From: JACCTH01 sp050741915
GTDB lineage: Bacteria; Actinomycetota; Acidimicrobiia; Spongiisociales; ZC4RG35
Length of the DNA stretch: 22,727 nucleotides
Assembly: GCA_050741915.1 (NCBI GenBank)
Contig: JBOGEX010000034.1
Location: 1 to 22,727 of the forward strand
Direction: 5' to 3'
The number at the start of each line of letters is the position of its first letter. Positions within the stretch are counted from its first letter, which is position 1. Made by a program: the position numbers and the translations under genes. Positions 7,622 to 16,707 of the stretch are shown in pieces. The notes under the pieces were generated by a model. The model saw only the letters and a list, made by a program, of their open reading frames with translations. It ran no database searches and was not told where the DNA came from.

Positions 7622-9823
7622 GTGGCTGATCTGGTCGACGTCAAGCTGATCGACGGCACGGCGCGCACTGTACGTGAGCTGTTCACGGGCCGAAAATACG
7701 GCCTCGACTACTACCAGCGTGAGTACACATGGACGGAGTCGAACGTCACCGAGTTGATCGATGACCTCGCCACTAGCTTCCTTGAGGACTACGACGAACT
7801 CGACGAGCGGACGAAGATCGCCTCTTATCGGCCCTACTTCCTCGGCCCGATCGTGACCAGCTCGGTCGCGGGAACGCGGTATTTGGTGGATGGCCAGCAG
7901 CGCCTCACGACACTCACCTTGCTGTTGATGCACCTCAATCATCTGGCACGAGGAATCGCTGGTGCGGAGAACCTAGCGCCGCTGGTGTTCTCTCAGCAGT
8001 TCGGTTTGTTGACCTTCAACATCAACGTTGACGAGCGCGAGAAAGTGATGCAGGCCATCCTCGACGCTTCGCCATTCGACCCCAACGGTGAGTCGGAATC
8101 GGTGCGCAACATCTGGGATCGGTATCAGAACATCGTCGAGCTATACCCCGACGATCTGAAGGGCGAAGCGCTCGTCTACTTCTCTGACTGGCTGTTGGAA
8201 CGGGTGGTGCTGGTTGAGATAGGCACCACCGACCAAGACATGGCGCTGGAGATCTTCGAGACGATGAACGATCGCGGCCTACGCCTTTCCAACACCGACA
8301 TGTTGAAGGGCTTTCTGCTCGCGCGGATCGACGACCCCGAGCAGATCGCCAAGGCTAACCAATTGTGGCGGCGTCGCACCATCGAATTGACCGACATCGA
8401 CAAGAACGCCGACTCGGAGTTCATGAAGCACTGGCTGCGAGGGAAGTTCGCCGAGAACATCCGGGAACGGAAGAAAGATGCCGTGCCCAGGGACTTCGAC
8501 CTGATCGGCACAGCGTTCCATAAGTGGGTGAGGGACAACCGCCAGAAGGTGGACCTCGTGAAGGCCAGCGACTACGCGACCTTCGTCAACCGTGACTTCA
8601 ACCGGATGGGTAGGCGCTACCTCCAGCTCCTCGAGGCAAGCCGGACGGTGACCGCCGGCTGGGAGCACGTGTTCTACAACGCTACCACGGGCTTCACCCT
8701 CCAGTACCTACCCATCATGGCCGCGGTGACGCCCGACGACGACGACGAAACCTTCCGGCGCAAGTCGCGGCTCGTGGCTGGCTTCCTCGACATCTTCGTC
8801 GCCCGCCGGATGATCAACTTCCGCAACTTCGGCTACTCGACGGTCGTCTACACGATGTTCAATCTCGCAAAGGATGTCCGGAATCGCGATCTCGACGAGT
8901 TGAGAGACGTGCTGGCCGACAGGGTGGCCGACCTCGACGAGTCCTTCGATGGAGCGATGACGTTTCGGCTTACCCAGCGCAACCGCTCCCACATCCTGTA
9001 CCTCCTGGCGCGCATGACGGCGTGGATCGAGGAGGAGTGCCGAGTCGGGATCGGCTTCGGCACGTATGTCGATCGAAGTCTCAAGAAGCCGTTCGAGGTG
9101 GAACACATCTGGGCCAACAAGTACGAGCGACATCTGGATGAGTTCGACAATCCCCACGACTTCTCGGATCACCGCGATAGGTTCGGCGACCTCCTCTTGT
9201 TGCCCAAGGACTTCAACGCCAGCTACGGCGCCTTGACCTACTTGGAGAAGCTGCCGCATTACTTCGGACAGAACCTGCTTGCCGCACCTCTGAGCCCGCT
9301 GGCCTATGAGAAGAACCCGTCGTTCTTGAAGTTCATCGAGGAGACCGGCCTGCCGTTCAGGCCCTACCCCGAGGGGTTCACCAAGGGCGACATCGAGGAG
9401 CGTCAGGACCTGTATCGACAGGTGTGCGAGCAGGTGTGGAGTCCCGAAGCGTTGGGGTTGGGTGGCGGGACTCCGTCGGAGGACACCACCCAGCAGACCC
9501 GCCAAGCGTTCTACGGAGTGAGCCTCGCCGACCTGATCACCGCGGGATTGCTGTCACCTGGTGAGGAGCTGGTCGGGTCGCGCTCGGGCCACGAGTACCG
9601 GGCAACGATCCTCTCCGACGGTCGCATCCGGATCGACGGGGGAGTGGAGTTCGACACGCTGTCCGGCGCGGCGGACACGCTGACGGGCAAGTCGAACAAC
9701 GGTTGGGAGTTCTGGCGAGTCGAGGGTCTGACCGGACCGCGCGAGCTGGCGCGGATTCGGGAGGAGCATCTCGCGCAGCGCAAGTCCAATCGCGTCGACA
9801 GCACGCCATCCTCTGACAGCTGA
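7622..9823 (+). CDS. GmrSD/SspE-like DUF262-DUF1524 protein with C-terminal RAMA domain
   Basis: This 733-aa protein has three domains. DUF262 has YYQREYTWTE and DGQQR (90-94). The long helical middle carries EIFETMNDRGLRLSNTDMLK, typical of the family. DUF1524 is an HNH-like nuclease with H495 in FEVEHIWA, FGDLLLLPKDFNAS and N532. Residues about 630-712 (SLADLITAGLLSPGEELVGS, ending NGWEFWRVEG) match the RAMA domain, proposed to read modified DNA. GmrSD and SspE restrict glucosylated or phosphorothioate-linked DNA systems respectively; the target here is unknown. GTG 7622 is preferred over GTG 7616 because GGAGG at 7610-7614 leaves a 7-nt spacer. The next gene begins 3 nt after its stop. Confidence 0.85.
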   Translation: MADLVDVKLIDGTARTVRELFTGRKYGLDYYQREYTWTESNVTELIDDLATSFLEDYDELDERTKIASYRPYFLGPIVTSSVAGTRYLVDGQQRLTTLTLLLMHLNHLARGIAGAENLAPLVFSQQFGLLTFNINVDEREKVMQAILDASPFDPNGESESVRNIWDRYQNIVELYPDDLKGEALVYFSDWLLERVVLVEIGTTDQDMALEIFETMNDRGLRLSNTDMLKGFLLARIDDPEQIAKANQLWRRRTIELTDIDKNADSEFMKHWLRGKFAENIRERKKDAVPRDFDLIGTAFHKWVRDNRQKVDLVKASDYATFVNRDFNRMGRRYLQLLEASRTVTAGWEHVFYNATTGFTLQYLPIMAAVTPDDDDETFRRKSRLVAGFLDIFVARRMINFRNFGYSTVVYTMFNLAKDVRNRDLDELRDVLADRVADLDESFDGAMTFRLTQRNRSHILYLLARMTAWIEEECRVGIGFGTYVDRSLKKPFEVEHIWANKYERHLDEFDNPHDFSDHRDRFGDLLLLPKDFNASYGALTYLEKLPHYFGQNLLAAPLSPLAYEKNPSFLKFIEETGLPFRPYPEGFTKGDIEERQDLYRQVCEQVWSPEALGLGGGTPSEDTTQQTRQAFYGVSLADLITAGLLSPGEELVGSRSGHEYRATILSDGRIRIDGGVEFDTLSGAADTLTGKSNNGWEFWRVEGLTGPRELARIREEHLAQRKSNRVDSTPSSDS

Positions 9824-9825
9824 GG

Positions 9826-11589
9826 ATGACCTGGTGCGAAGACATCGGACTGGCACATGACTGGTGGCCGGATGCCCTCGTATGGCATTCGGACGAGCCA
9901 CCCATCATCGATGGACGCGTCAAGCTCGCCCTGGTCGAGAACCACCACGAGGCGCTGAAACACCGCCATATCTATGCCGCGTTAGGCGATCCGGGCGAAT
10001 CGCGGCGACTGATCACGTCGCGCGGCTTCAAGGGTCACGACTCGGACTCCAACGGACCGCATCCGTCCGCGGGTGTCGGTGAATATGAGCCGAGATTCTG
10101 GGTGTTCACCGACGGAACAGTTGAATTCGAGCCCCTGGCCATCCGGTGGGATTCCGGGGGTATGGAGATCGTCCTCCCGGACCAGGGTCTCTTGATGACG
10201 TACGGCCTCGTTCCTCGCTATACGCAGGACCAGGTTGTCCATTGGGATGATCTCGAGACACCGCAGCCGGATCGAATCATCGCCGACACGTCGACATCGA
10301 ACCTATTCGACGAACCCGGCACTGCCCTCGTGGATGCCGACGCCGCCCTCGTGCAGGACTACTCATCACTACGTGGGCTCTCGGTGGTCCAGGTCTACTA
10401 CGTCGAGACACCTTTCCATGCAGATGACAAGGCCAGCGAGTTGCTCGGTGAAGCAGATCAAGTCGAGATCGAGTTCTCAGGGAGAACGATTGTGCTTGTG
10501 AGGATGCGAAACGGGGAGATCCTCGCTCGATGTTGGGGCGTTCGGTTGGTCGTCGATCCGGGCGCGATGCCATTCACCGAGGGACGGTGGGACTACGGAG
10601 AGTTCGATTGGCCTGGAGTTGGGATCATCTCCAAGGAAGCCGCCCGGATGGCTGGTATCGCCGACAATGCCTCGGAAGTGTTCGTGCGGGATACCGTGCT
10701 GGCGCGATTCGAAGGACAGCCTGACATGGCGATCAATCCTGAGTCGGGTGCGGTTTCTTACAAGAACCAGTGGTCGGTGAGCTGGTGTCAGCGCTATGGG
10801 AGAGACCTCATCCGTGTCGACTTGAAGAAGCTCTATGAGGGAAATCGCCCCGAGATCGTTCAGCACTATCACGATCATGCCGTTGAACCACCGCCACTGA
10901 ATAACCGAAGCTGGGGAGATCCGAATGTGGCCACTCGAGCGAAGCGTGTTGCATCTGCGTGGACTTATCTCGGAGAGGCGCTCGGGCATCTGGCGAGGAT
11001 GTTTGGGATCGAGGCGAACGCGGCTGACTTCGTGGGCGTCAATAGCGCCGACCTCGAGTACCGAGGTTGGTGGTCAGACGGCGAGTTTGAGCTGATCGCC
11101 CGCCACATACCACCGGGATTAAGCCGAGACGGATTGATCGACCGGTGTAGTGCGGTTCACCGAAGCACGGTGGACCGTCTGACCGAAGGCGCTCTGCGGC
11201 GGCTTGTGCACGCAATGGGGTTTGACCCGGGCGCCGTCAGCGCCCTACGGAGCCTCAAGCTGTTGGAGCGCGTCTTTGCGTTCGCGAACGCGGCGATTGA
11301 CGCGGGCCTTGACATCGTGGAGCATCGAGCCGAGGTACTGGACCGCGTCGAGCCGGGTCCTATGGCCGAGTTATCAACGCTCTTCAAGATCAACGAAATT
11401 CGGCAACTCAGTGGGCATGCGACAAGTGAGCGCCAAGATCGACTGAATGAGATTGTCTGCGAGCTGGGCATTGACCCGAGATCAGCGGCGGGCGGCTATG
11501 ACTATGTCCTTGATGAGATCTACGACCGGGTGGCGGCTTCAATTGAGGGAGTGGCCGCGACTCTCATGTTCGTACGCAGACGTAGATGA
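9826..11589 (+). CDS. Unknown 587-aa operon partner with C-terminal RX4H motif
   Basis: I do not recognise this family. The ATG lies 2 nt after the stop of the DUF262-DUF1524-RAMA gene, so it is surely in that operon. The N-terminal third is rich in W, H and acidic residues (DWWPDALVWHSDEPPIIDGR). A middle part is predicted beta-rich (VEIEFSGRTIVLVRMRNGEI). From about residue 440 it becomes helical and contains EIRQLSGHAT, where R526 and H531 form the R-x4-H signature of HEPN-type RNases. No membrane segment is seen. It could be the effector, sensor or toxin of the operon; the HEPN reading rests on one short motif plus helical context. Confidence 0.75.
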   Translation: MTWCEDIGLAHDWWPDALVWHSDEPPIIDGRVKLALVENHHEALKHRHIYAALGDPGESRRLITSRGFKGHDSDSNGPHPSAGVGEYEPRFWVFTDGTVEFEPLAIRWDSGGMEIVLPDQGLLMTYGLVPRYTQDQVVHWDDLETPQPDRIIADTSTSNLFDEPGTALVDADAALVQDYSSLRGLSVVQVYYVETPFHADDKASELLGEADQVEIEFSGRTIVLVRMRNGEILARCWGVRLVVDPGAMPFTEGRWDYGEFDWPGVGIISKEAARMAGIADNASEVFVRDTVLARFEGQPDMAINPESGAVSYKNQWSVSWCQRYGRDLIRVDLKKLYEGNRPEIVQHYHDHAVEPPPLNNRSWGDPNVATRAKRVASAWTYLGEALGHLARMFGIEANAADFVGVNSADLEYRGWWSDGEFELIARHIPPGLSRDGLIDRCSAVHRSTVDRLTEGALRRLVHAMGFDPGAVSALRSLKLLERVFAFANAAIDAGLDIVEHRAEVLDRVEPGPMAELSTLFKINEIRQLSGHATSERQDRLNEIVCELGIDPRSAAGGYDYVLDEIYDRVAASIEGVAATLMFVRRRR

Positions 11590-11613
11590 TCCATGACTGG
11601 TAGGGTCGAGGCA

Positions 11614-12213
11614 TCATTGGATGTTGTAATCACGGCTGTCCTTGACGAGGGTGTAGTCCTCCTCCACGAGCCAGTGGCACCACAGCCTTCGGCCTGCGAT
11701 GCTCAAACGCCGGGAATGACTGTCGGGACTCGACCATGCTGCTACCTCAGCACGGCGATTGGTGAGCTGAGAGACCGTTTCGAGGGCGGGCTTGAGGTCT
11801 GTGTCGGTCGACATCATGATCCCGACGTCGTACTCGTCCTGCACGGCCATCCTGACGAAGTCCACGGCGAGCGATACGTCGATTCCCTTCTCCTCGGGCT
11901 TCTCTTTCGGCCACCCGTATGGATATCTCAGAGTTCGGGTTACGACCTGCGTCTTCGGTGACTTGGACCACTCGGCGATCTGTCGTTGGCTTGCGCCATA
12001 TCCCTTCGGGTCCTTGGTTGAGTCGGGGGTACCCCGGTACACCCGGACCTCATCGAGCTGGCGATCGAACTGACTTCTCTCGACAAGGAGCTCACCGAGG
12101 GCCACGGGATTGATCTGTCCGTTCCAGTGAGGTGCGGCGAGGGGGTGAAACATCTCTCGTGCAGCCCGATACACGTTCTGATAATCGAGGAAGAGGACGA
12201 CCCGATCAGCCAC
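11614..12213 (-). CDS. NYN-domain (PIN-like) ribonuclease-type protein
   Basis: A 199-aa protein with the full NYN layout: VVLFLDYQNVYR with D10 and N13 at the N-terminus, KGIDVSLAVDFVRMA with D112 and D118, and the third acidic cluster STDTDLKPAL with D137 and D139. Members are metal-dependent RNases related to PIN domains. GTG 12213 was chosen because GGGGA stands about 6 nt upstream and the NYN fold starts at once; a longer frame to 12306 adds only non-conserved residues. It ends 24 bp from the convergent 587-aa gene and is divergent from the XRE-Mrr-STAND gene (195 bp between). A defence or RNA-decay role is inferred from context. Confidence 0.85.
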   Translation of the reverse strand: MADRVVLFLDYQNVYRAAREMFHPLAAPHWNGQINPVALGELLVERSQFDRQLDEVRVYRGTPDSTKDPKGYGASQRQIAEWSKSPKTQVVTRTLRYPYGWPKEKPEEKGIDVSLAVDFVRMAVQDEYDVGIMMSTDTDLKPALETVSQLTNRRAEVAAWSSPDSHSRRLSIAGRRLWCHWLVEEDYTLVKDSRDYNIQ

Positions 12214-12391
12214 GATCGTTCCCCATAGGACGCCCGAGTGGACTCGACAAAGATAATCCCCGCCAGTTCGGACCCGAAGGCCCGGACGGCGGGGAACAGT
12301 TGACAACAGTGTACCTGGTGGGAGCGCGAGTGTCTATGCGGGCCGCCGTCCGCTCTGCTGACAGGGTGTGTGAGGAATTCACAATCGAGTA

Positions 12392-12404
12392 GTGTATCAT
12401 ACAC
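12392..12404. promoter_or_regulatory. Operator-like palindrome over the promoter of the XRE-Mrr-STAND gene
   Basis: GTGTAT-C-ATACAC is a perfect inverted repeat. It contains a -10 like TATCAT (12395-12400), which lies 8 nt before ATG 12409, so the mRNA would be leaderless. Binding here would block RNA polymerase. The encoded protein has an XRE HTH at its N-terminus, so autorepression is a direct prediction. Confidence 0.6.
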
Positions 12405-12408
12405 ATAT

Positions 12409-15400
12409 ATGGTGTACGAGATTGGCCCGGTCCTCCGAGAGGCACGAGACTCCGCCGGTCTGAGGCAACAGGACGTTGCCTCTGAACTTGGAATCACCCA
12501 GCAGACGGTCAGCCGGTGGGAGTCAGGAAGGTCCCGGCCTGGAAGAGACCAACTACTCGCACTGGCGGGCGTTCTCGGGATCAACGACGAGATCGGCCTA
12601 CTGGCGCGAGCCGGGCATGACGTCGTGGAGAGCCCACCTCCGCGCCCTGTCCGTCCACGACTAAGGCGTTTACCACTCGGCGACCTATCCCCAGGCGACT
12701 TCGAGTGGTTCTGCCGCGACTTCGTCAGCATGAGGCACGGCGCTGAGGTCCACCGCTTCGGAGGGACGGGCCACGCTCAAGCCGGCATCGACCTCATCGC
12801 TTATCTACCCGACGGCTCCACCGTCACGTATCAGTGCAAGAGGGTCAAGGAATTCGGTCCATCCCGATTTAAGGATGTTGTCACCTCCACGACAATCGCT
12901 GCGGACACGCACCATTTGCTTCTCTCAAGGGACGCCACCCCCGACCTGCGAAAGGAGGCTGAGCGCTATTCGAACTGGATACTCGAGGACGTAGATGATA
13001 TCTCAGCAGCAGTGCGGTTCGAGCTCTCCGGTGTCGATGCACGTCAGCTCGTCGACACGTACTTCCCGGGCTGGCGACATGACTTCCTGGGGATCTCAGG
13101 CCCGGGCCTCTGGTTGACGCCTGATGAGTTCTTCCGACCTACGTTAAGGCCAGGGTCCATTCTGAGTCATGCGTGGACGCTTGTCGGACGCAAGGATGAG
13201 TTGGCGGCGATTCACGACCTAATGTCCTCGTCTGCCTCGGCGATCGTGATCTGTGGACGGGGCGGCATGGGCAAGACCCGGATCCTTCGCGAGGTCGCCG
13301 ACCGTTACTCCAGGGATCCTCGGTTCGCTTCGGTGTTGTTTGCAGCCCCGGAGGTGCGCTTCGACGCAACTCATCTCGAGGATCTTCCTGAAGCGCCCGG
13401 TGTCTTGGTTGTCGACGACGCTCACGATAGGGATGACCTCGGCCATCTAGTGGCGGCGCTGTCTCGCGCGGATCGCGGATGGAAGCTCCTTATGACAACG
13501 CGTCCACATGGAAAAGACCAGCTGATGGCAGATCTCCACGGCACCGGTTTAGTCGGCATGAATGACGATTCGTTGGTTGAGATTTCGGATGTCGACCTCG
13601 ACGACGTCGAGGCATTGGCTCTTGAAGTTTTGTCGGCCCACGACGGCCCTGAGGAGGCTTCGCGGGCAGTGGCGAGGGCCACCCGTGATTGCCCACTGTT
13701 CACCGTGATCGCCGCTCAGCTGGTAGCCGCCGGGAAGGCGGATCCGAACACTCTCGCCGACGATCCGACGGCGCGAGCAGCTCTGATGCGGTCATTCCGA
13801 GAGGCAATTATCGGTGACCTCGGTGACTCCACCGATCGAGCGACGCTCTCCGAGGTTGTCCGGCTCGTTGCGCTAACGCAACCCGTGATTGTGGATAACC
13901 AAGATTGGCTCCGGATCGCGGAACAGATCGTGGACCAGCGAGCTGATCTTGTGTCGAGACATCTGCGAAGCCTTGAGGGGGCTGGTGTTCTAACGAGAAG
14001 AGGCCGACAGCTCAGGGTGGTTCCCGACTTGCTCGCTGATTTCTTGGTCGCTGACTCGTCTGTTGACGCAAAGACCGGGATCCCTACCGGATACGCGGAC
14101 TTGGTCTTCTCGTTGGCGAAGGGTGGAACAGCGAGAAGCGTCATCTTGAACATCGCGAAACTCGACTGGCGAGTATCCCGCGAGCGGGAGTCCGACTCCA
14201 CGGTTCTCGACGCTATCTGGGGAGCCGTAACCTCACAGGCACTCGACTCTGGCATCTACGGGAGAGAAGCGTTGCTGCGGGACCTCACCGATGTGTCCTA
14301 CTTCCAGCCCCGGCGGTCCCTTGATCTGGCGCGAAAGCTCATTGAGGAGCCTACGGACATGATTGATACCGATGCCAGAGCATTCCTTGGGAGGTCGGTC
14401 GACTACCAGATAGTACTGAGTGCGCTGCCTCGCTTCCTGCACGGCGCTGCCTACCACATCGACCATCTGGGCGAGGTTGCTGACCTCTTGTGGCAGATTG
14501 GCCGCGACCAGGAAGGGATGCTCCACTCCATTCCCGATCACGCAGTGCGGATTCTTCAGGAACTGGCAGCAATCAAGCCCAATTGGCCTCTCGATTTTTC
14601 TTCATGCGTCGTTGATCGAGCGATCAGTTGGACGAAAGACCCTCGGCTTGGTGACTATCTCCATTCCCCATTCGACGTCATGGAGGCTGTTGTGGCAACC
14701 GAGGGGTATGACACAGAAAGCCGCGGTTGGACACTCGCCTTTGTGCCGTTCGGGATCAATGTAGATATGGTCCGGCCCTTACGAAACCGCGTGGTGGAGC
14801 AAGCGCTCACGCTCCTGAATCACGATGACGTACGTATCGGGGTGAGGTGTGCTCAGCTCATCGGTGAAGCCCTCCGGGGTCCACTCGGAGCGTTTGGTCG
14901 ACGAGTCGATGAGGCCGAGTCAAAGAGGTGGACTGCAGAATTCGTGAGTACCTTGCAGCGTCTGGAGGACAAGTTGAGGGAGGCAAGCCTCGACTCGATT
15001 GTTGCGGACCGACTTCGACAAGAGCTTGGTTGGCACGCAAAACACGGTGAAGAGACAAGACCGGCAGCAGTGCGCGTGATCTCGATGCTGAGTACCGCCC
15101 TCGAATCGCGATTGACCAGAGCGCTGGCTCACGGATGGGCCCACTCGGCCGACCTTCCAGAGGAGGATGATCTCAGCTACCAAGAGCTTGAGCTCAGGTG
15201 GCGTGACACGCAGAGACAGGTGGCAGTCGACCTACGAAAGGCGTTTCCGGCTCCCGAGGAAGCCATGGATCTGGTCGAAGGAAGGCTCCGAGCCCTGAAG
15301 GCTGCGAGCCGCGAAGTCCAGCCGTCGCCTCATCCGTTCTTAGCTCAACTTTTCGATGAATGGGAGCAGGCCGCCGATGAAACACTCCGACGGGTGAAGA

Positions 15401-16530
15401 GCCAACCACGTGGTGTCCTTGGTGAGTGTACGCAGATCGCTTTAGCAGCCATGCATAGGCACCAGCCCCAACACCTGCCAAAGCTTGCGGCCGAGCTGCT
15501 CGATGTCGACGACGCATTTCTTGATGCGCAGGTTGCGTACGCCCTTCTTGGTACCGCTCGAGTCGAGAAGCTGACGTCCGATGAGTTACGACTCATCGAG
15601 GAGCTGGCGAGACATAGCGACCATACGGTTCGTCATGCCGTATCTCGCGGCCTTCGCTTTGCTCAGGCCCTTGACCCAACGGATCGAGTCAGACTTCTCA
15701 TGAATGTGCCTATCCAAGGAAGCGCAGTCATCGCCGAGGAACTCCTCGGGGCGTTTGGTCGCTTCGGTGACGTGGAACTGTCCGCTCTTTCGGACGGACA
15801 GGTCGAGCGGCTGTTAGACGAGCTGGTGTCGTGTCACGACATCGAAGGGTATGAGATAGCCCAGTTCCTGTCGGAGTTGTCGGCCAACGACCCCTGGGCT
15901 GTTGTTGAGCTCCTGAAGCGTCGATTGGATCATCCCGAAACTCGTTCAGATGAAGGCGACTACCGCCCCATCCCCTACCGCTGGAATGATTCTTCTCCGC
16001 TTGTGGTTCGTCAGACCGCAGACTTTCCGGCTGTCGTCGGACACATTTGTGACTGGCTGAGTGAGCCGGCCGAAGGATGGCGTCGATCGTTCTGGGCACC
16101 ACGCCTCCTGTCCGCCACAGTCGGCAAGATTGACGATCGCGTACTTGACGAACTTGATCGGTGGGCGGGGTCGAGGGATCCGGAGCGCCTGGAATTGATT
16201 GCCCACTTGGTGCAAGAGGGAGAAGCTGAGCTTGTATGGCGCAGAGTGGATTGGGTAACCAGCCTCCTCGAACGAGCAGCCGCCCAAGGCGCAGACTGCT
16301 ACGGAAAGGTGGCCGGTGGGCTTCACGCGATGGTCATCTCGGGAACGAGGGTCGGCACTCCCGGCGAGCCATTCCGAGAAGATATCGAGCAACGAGATCG
16401 GTCCCGACAGATTGCGACGTCGCTCAGGCGGGGAAGCCCAGCACATCGCTTCTACACCAGCCTGGCTCGGTCAGCCGAATCATCGATTCGACGGACCCTT
16501 GAACGTCATGAGGAAGATCGCCCTGACTGA
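12409..16530 (+). CDS. XRE HTH - Mrr-like nuclease - STAND NTPase - helical repeat fusion protein
   Basis: A single 1373-aa protein. Residues 1-60 are a Cro/C1-type HTH (GLRQQDVASELGITQQTVSR). Residues about 85-215 resemble Mrr endonucleases, with G126-I-D128 and Q142-C-K144 in the GxD...QxK active-site pattern. A STAND/NACHT-type P-loop follows: Walker A GRGGMGKT (283-290), Walker B GVLVVDDAHD (D336, D337) and LLMTTR (R365). From about 600 to the end the sequence is helical and repeat-like (HEAT/TPR-style), the usual sensor part. This resembles Avs-like STAND defence proteins with nuclease effectors, plus an extra DNA-binding head. ATG 12409 begins the HTH; the frame extends upstream to a GTG at 12370 that would run through the promoter. 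It is open throughout, in contrast to its decayed surroundings. Confidence 0.88.
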   Translation: MVYEIGPVLREARDSAGLRQQDVASELGITQQTVSRWESGRSRPGRDQLLALAGVLGINDEIGLLARAGHDVVESPPPRPVRPRLRRLPLGDLSPGDFEWFCRDFVSMRHGAEVHRFGGTGHAQAGIDLIAYLPDGSTVTYQCKRVKEFGPSRFKDVVTSTTIAADTHHLLLSRDATPDLRKEAERYSNWILEDVDDISAAVRFELSGVDARQLVDTYFPGWRHDFLGISGPGLWLTPDEFFRPTLRPGSILSHAWTLVGRKDELAAIHDLMSSSASAIVICGRGGMGKTRILREVADRYSRDPRFASVLFAAPEVRFDATHLEDLPEAPGVLVVDDAHDRDDLGHLVAALSRADRGWKLLMTTRPHGKDQLMADLHGTGLVGMNDDSLVEISDVDLDDVEALALEVLSAHDGPEEASRAVARATRDCPLFTVIAAQLVAAGKADPNTLADDPTARAALMRSFREAIIGDLGDSTDRATLSEVVRLVALTQPVIVDNQDWLRIAEQIVDQRADLVSRHLRSLEGAGVLTRRGRQLRVVPDLLADFLVADSSVDAKTGIPTGYADLVFSLAKGGTARSVILNIAKLDWRVSRERESDSTVLDAIWGAVTSQALDSGIYGREALLRDLTDVSYFQPRRSLDLARKLIEEPTDMIDTDARAFLGRSVDYQIVLSALPRFLHGAAYHIDHLGEVADLLWQIGRDQEGMLHSIPDHAVRILQELAAIKPNWPLDFSSCVVDRAISWTKDPRLGDYLHSPFDVMEAVVATEGYDTESRGWTLAFVPFGINVDMVRPLRNRVVEQALTLLNHDDVRIGVRCAQLIGEALRGPLGAFGRRVDEAESKRWTAEFVSTLQRLEDKLREASLDSIVADRLRQELGWHAKHGEETRPAAVRVISMLSTALESRLTRALAHGWAHSADLPEEDDLSYQELELRWRDTQRQVAVDLRKAFPAPEEAMDLVEGRLRALKAASREVQPSPHPFLAQLFDEWEQAADETLRRVKSQPRGVLGECTQIALAAMHRHQPQHLPKLAAELLDVDDAFLDAQVAYALLGTARVEKLTSDELRLIEELARHSDHTVRHAVSRGLRFAQALDPTDRVRLLMNVPIQGSAVIAEELLGAFGRFGDVELSALSDGQVERLLDELVSCHDIEGYEIAQFLSELSANDPWAVVELLKRRLDHPETRSDEGDYRPIPYRWNDSSPLVVRQTADFPAVVGHICDWLSEPAEGWRRSFWAPRLLSATVGKIDDRVLDELDRWAGSRDPERLELIAHLVQEGEAELVWRRVDWVTSLLERAAAQGADCYGKVAGGLHAMVISGTRVGTPGEPFREDIEQRDRSRQIATSLRRGSPAHRFYTSLARSAESSIRRTLERHEEDRPD

Positions 16531-16571
16531 GTCGCCTGGCCGGCCTGGCCACGTTGAGGCGCGGTTCATCC

Positions 16572-16590
16572 TGTCAAACCTGTGTCAAAC
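16572..16590 (+). repeat. Pair of TGTCAAAC motifs near the right att core
   Basis: TGTCAAAC occurs at 16572-16579 and again within GTGTCAAAC at 16582-16590. The same GTGTCAAAC stands at 1559-1567, 69 bp inside the left core. Occurrence at both ends of the island suggests integrase arm-type sites. Confidence 0.4.
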
Positions 16591-16707
16591 GAACATCGCC
16601 GTACGGGCATGAGAGCTGGCGAACCGGGCATGCCGCTCAAAGGAGAATTCCGCAGCAAGAACCCCATTCGCGGATTCAGCGGTACCTCAACGGACGACAA
16701 GTCATAA

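Noticed and set aside
8708..9505. 265-aa - strand ORF
   Set aside because: It lies wholly opposite the DUF262-DUF1524 gene and has low-complexity V/L/E/G composition typical of an antisense shadow in high-GC DNA.
10477..10989. 170-aa - strand ORF opposite the 587-aa gene
   Set aside because: No ribosome binding site or domain; the + strand frame is the coherent one.
11593..11961. 122-aa + strand ORF after the 587-aa gene
   Set aside because: It is antisense to the NYN gene, whose motifs are clear on the - strand.
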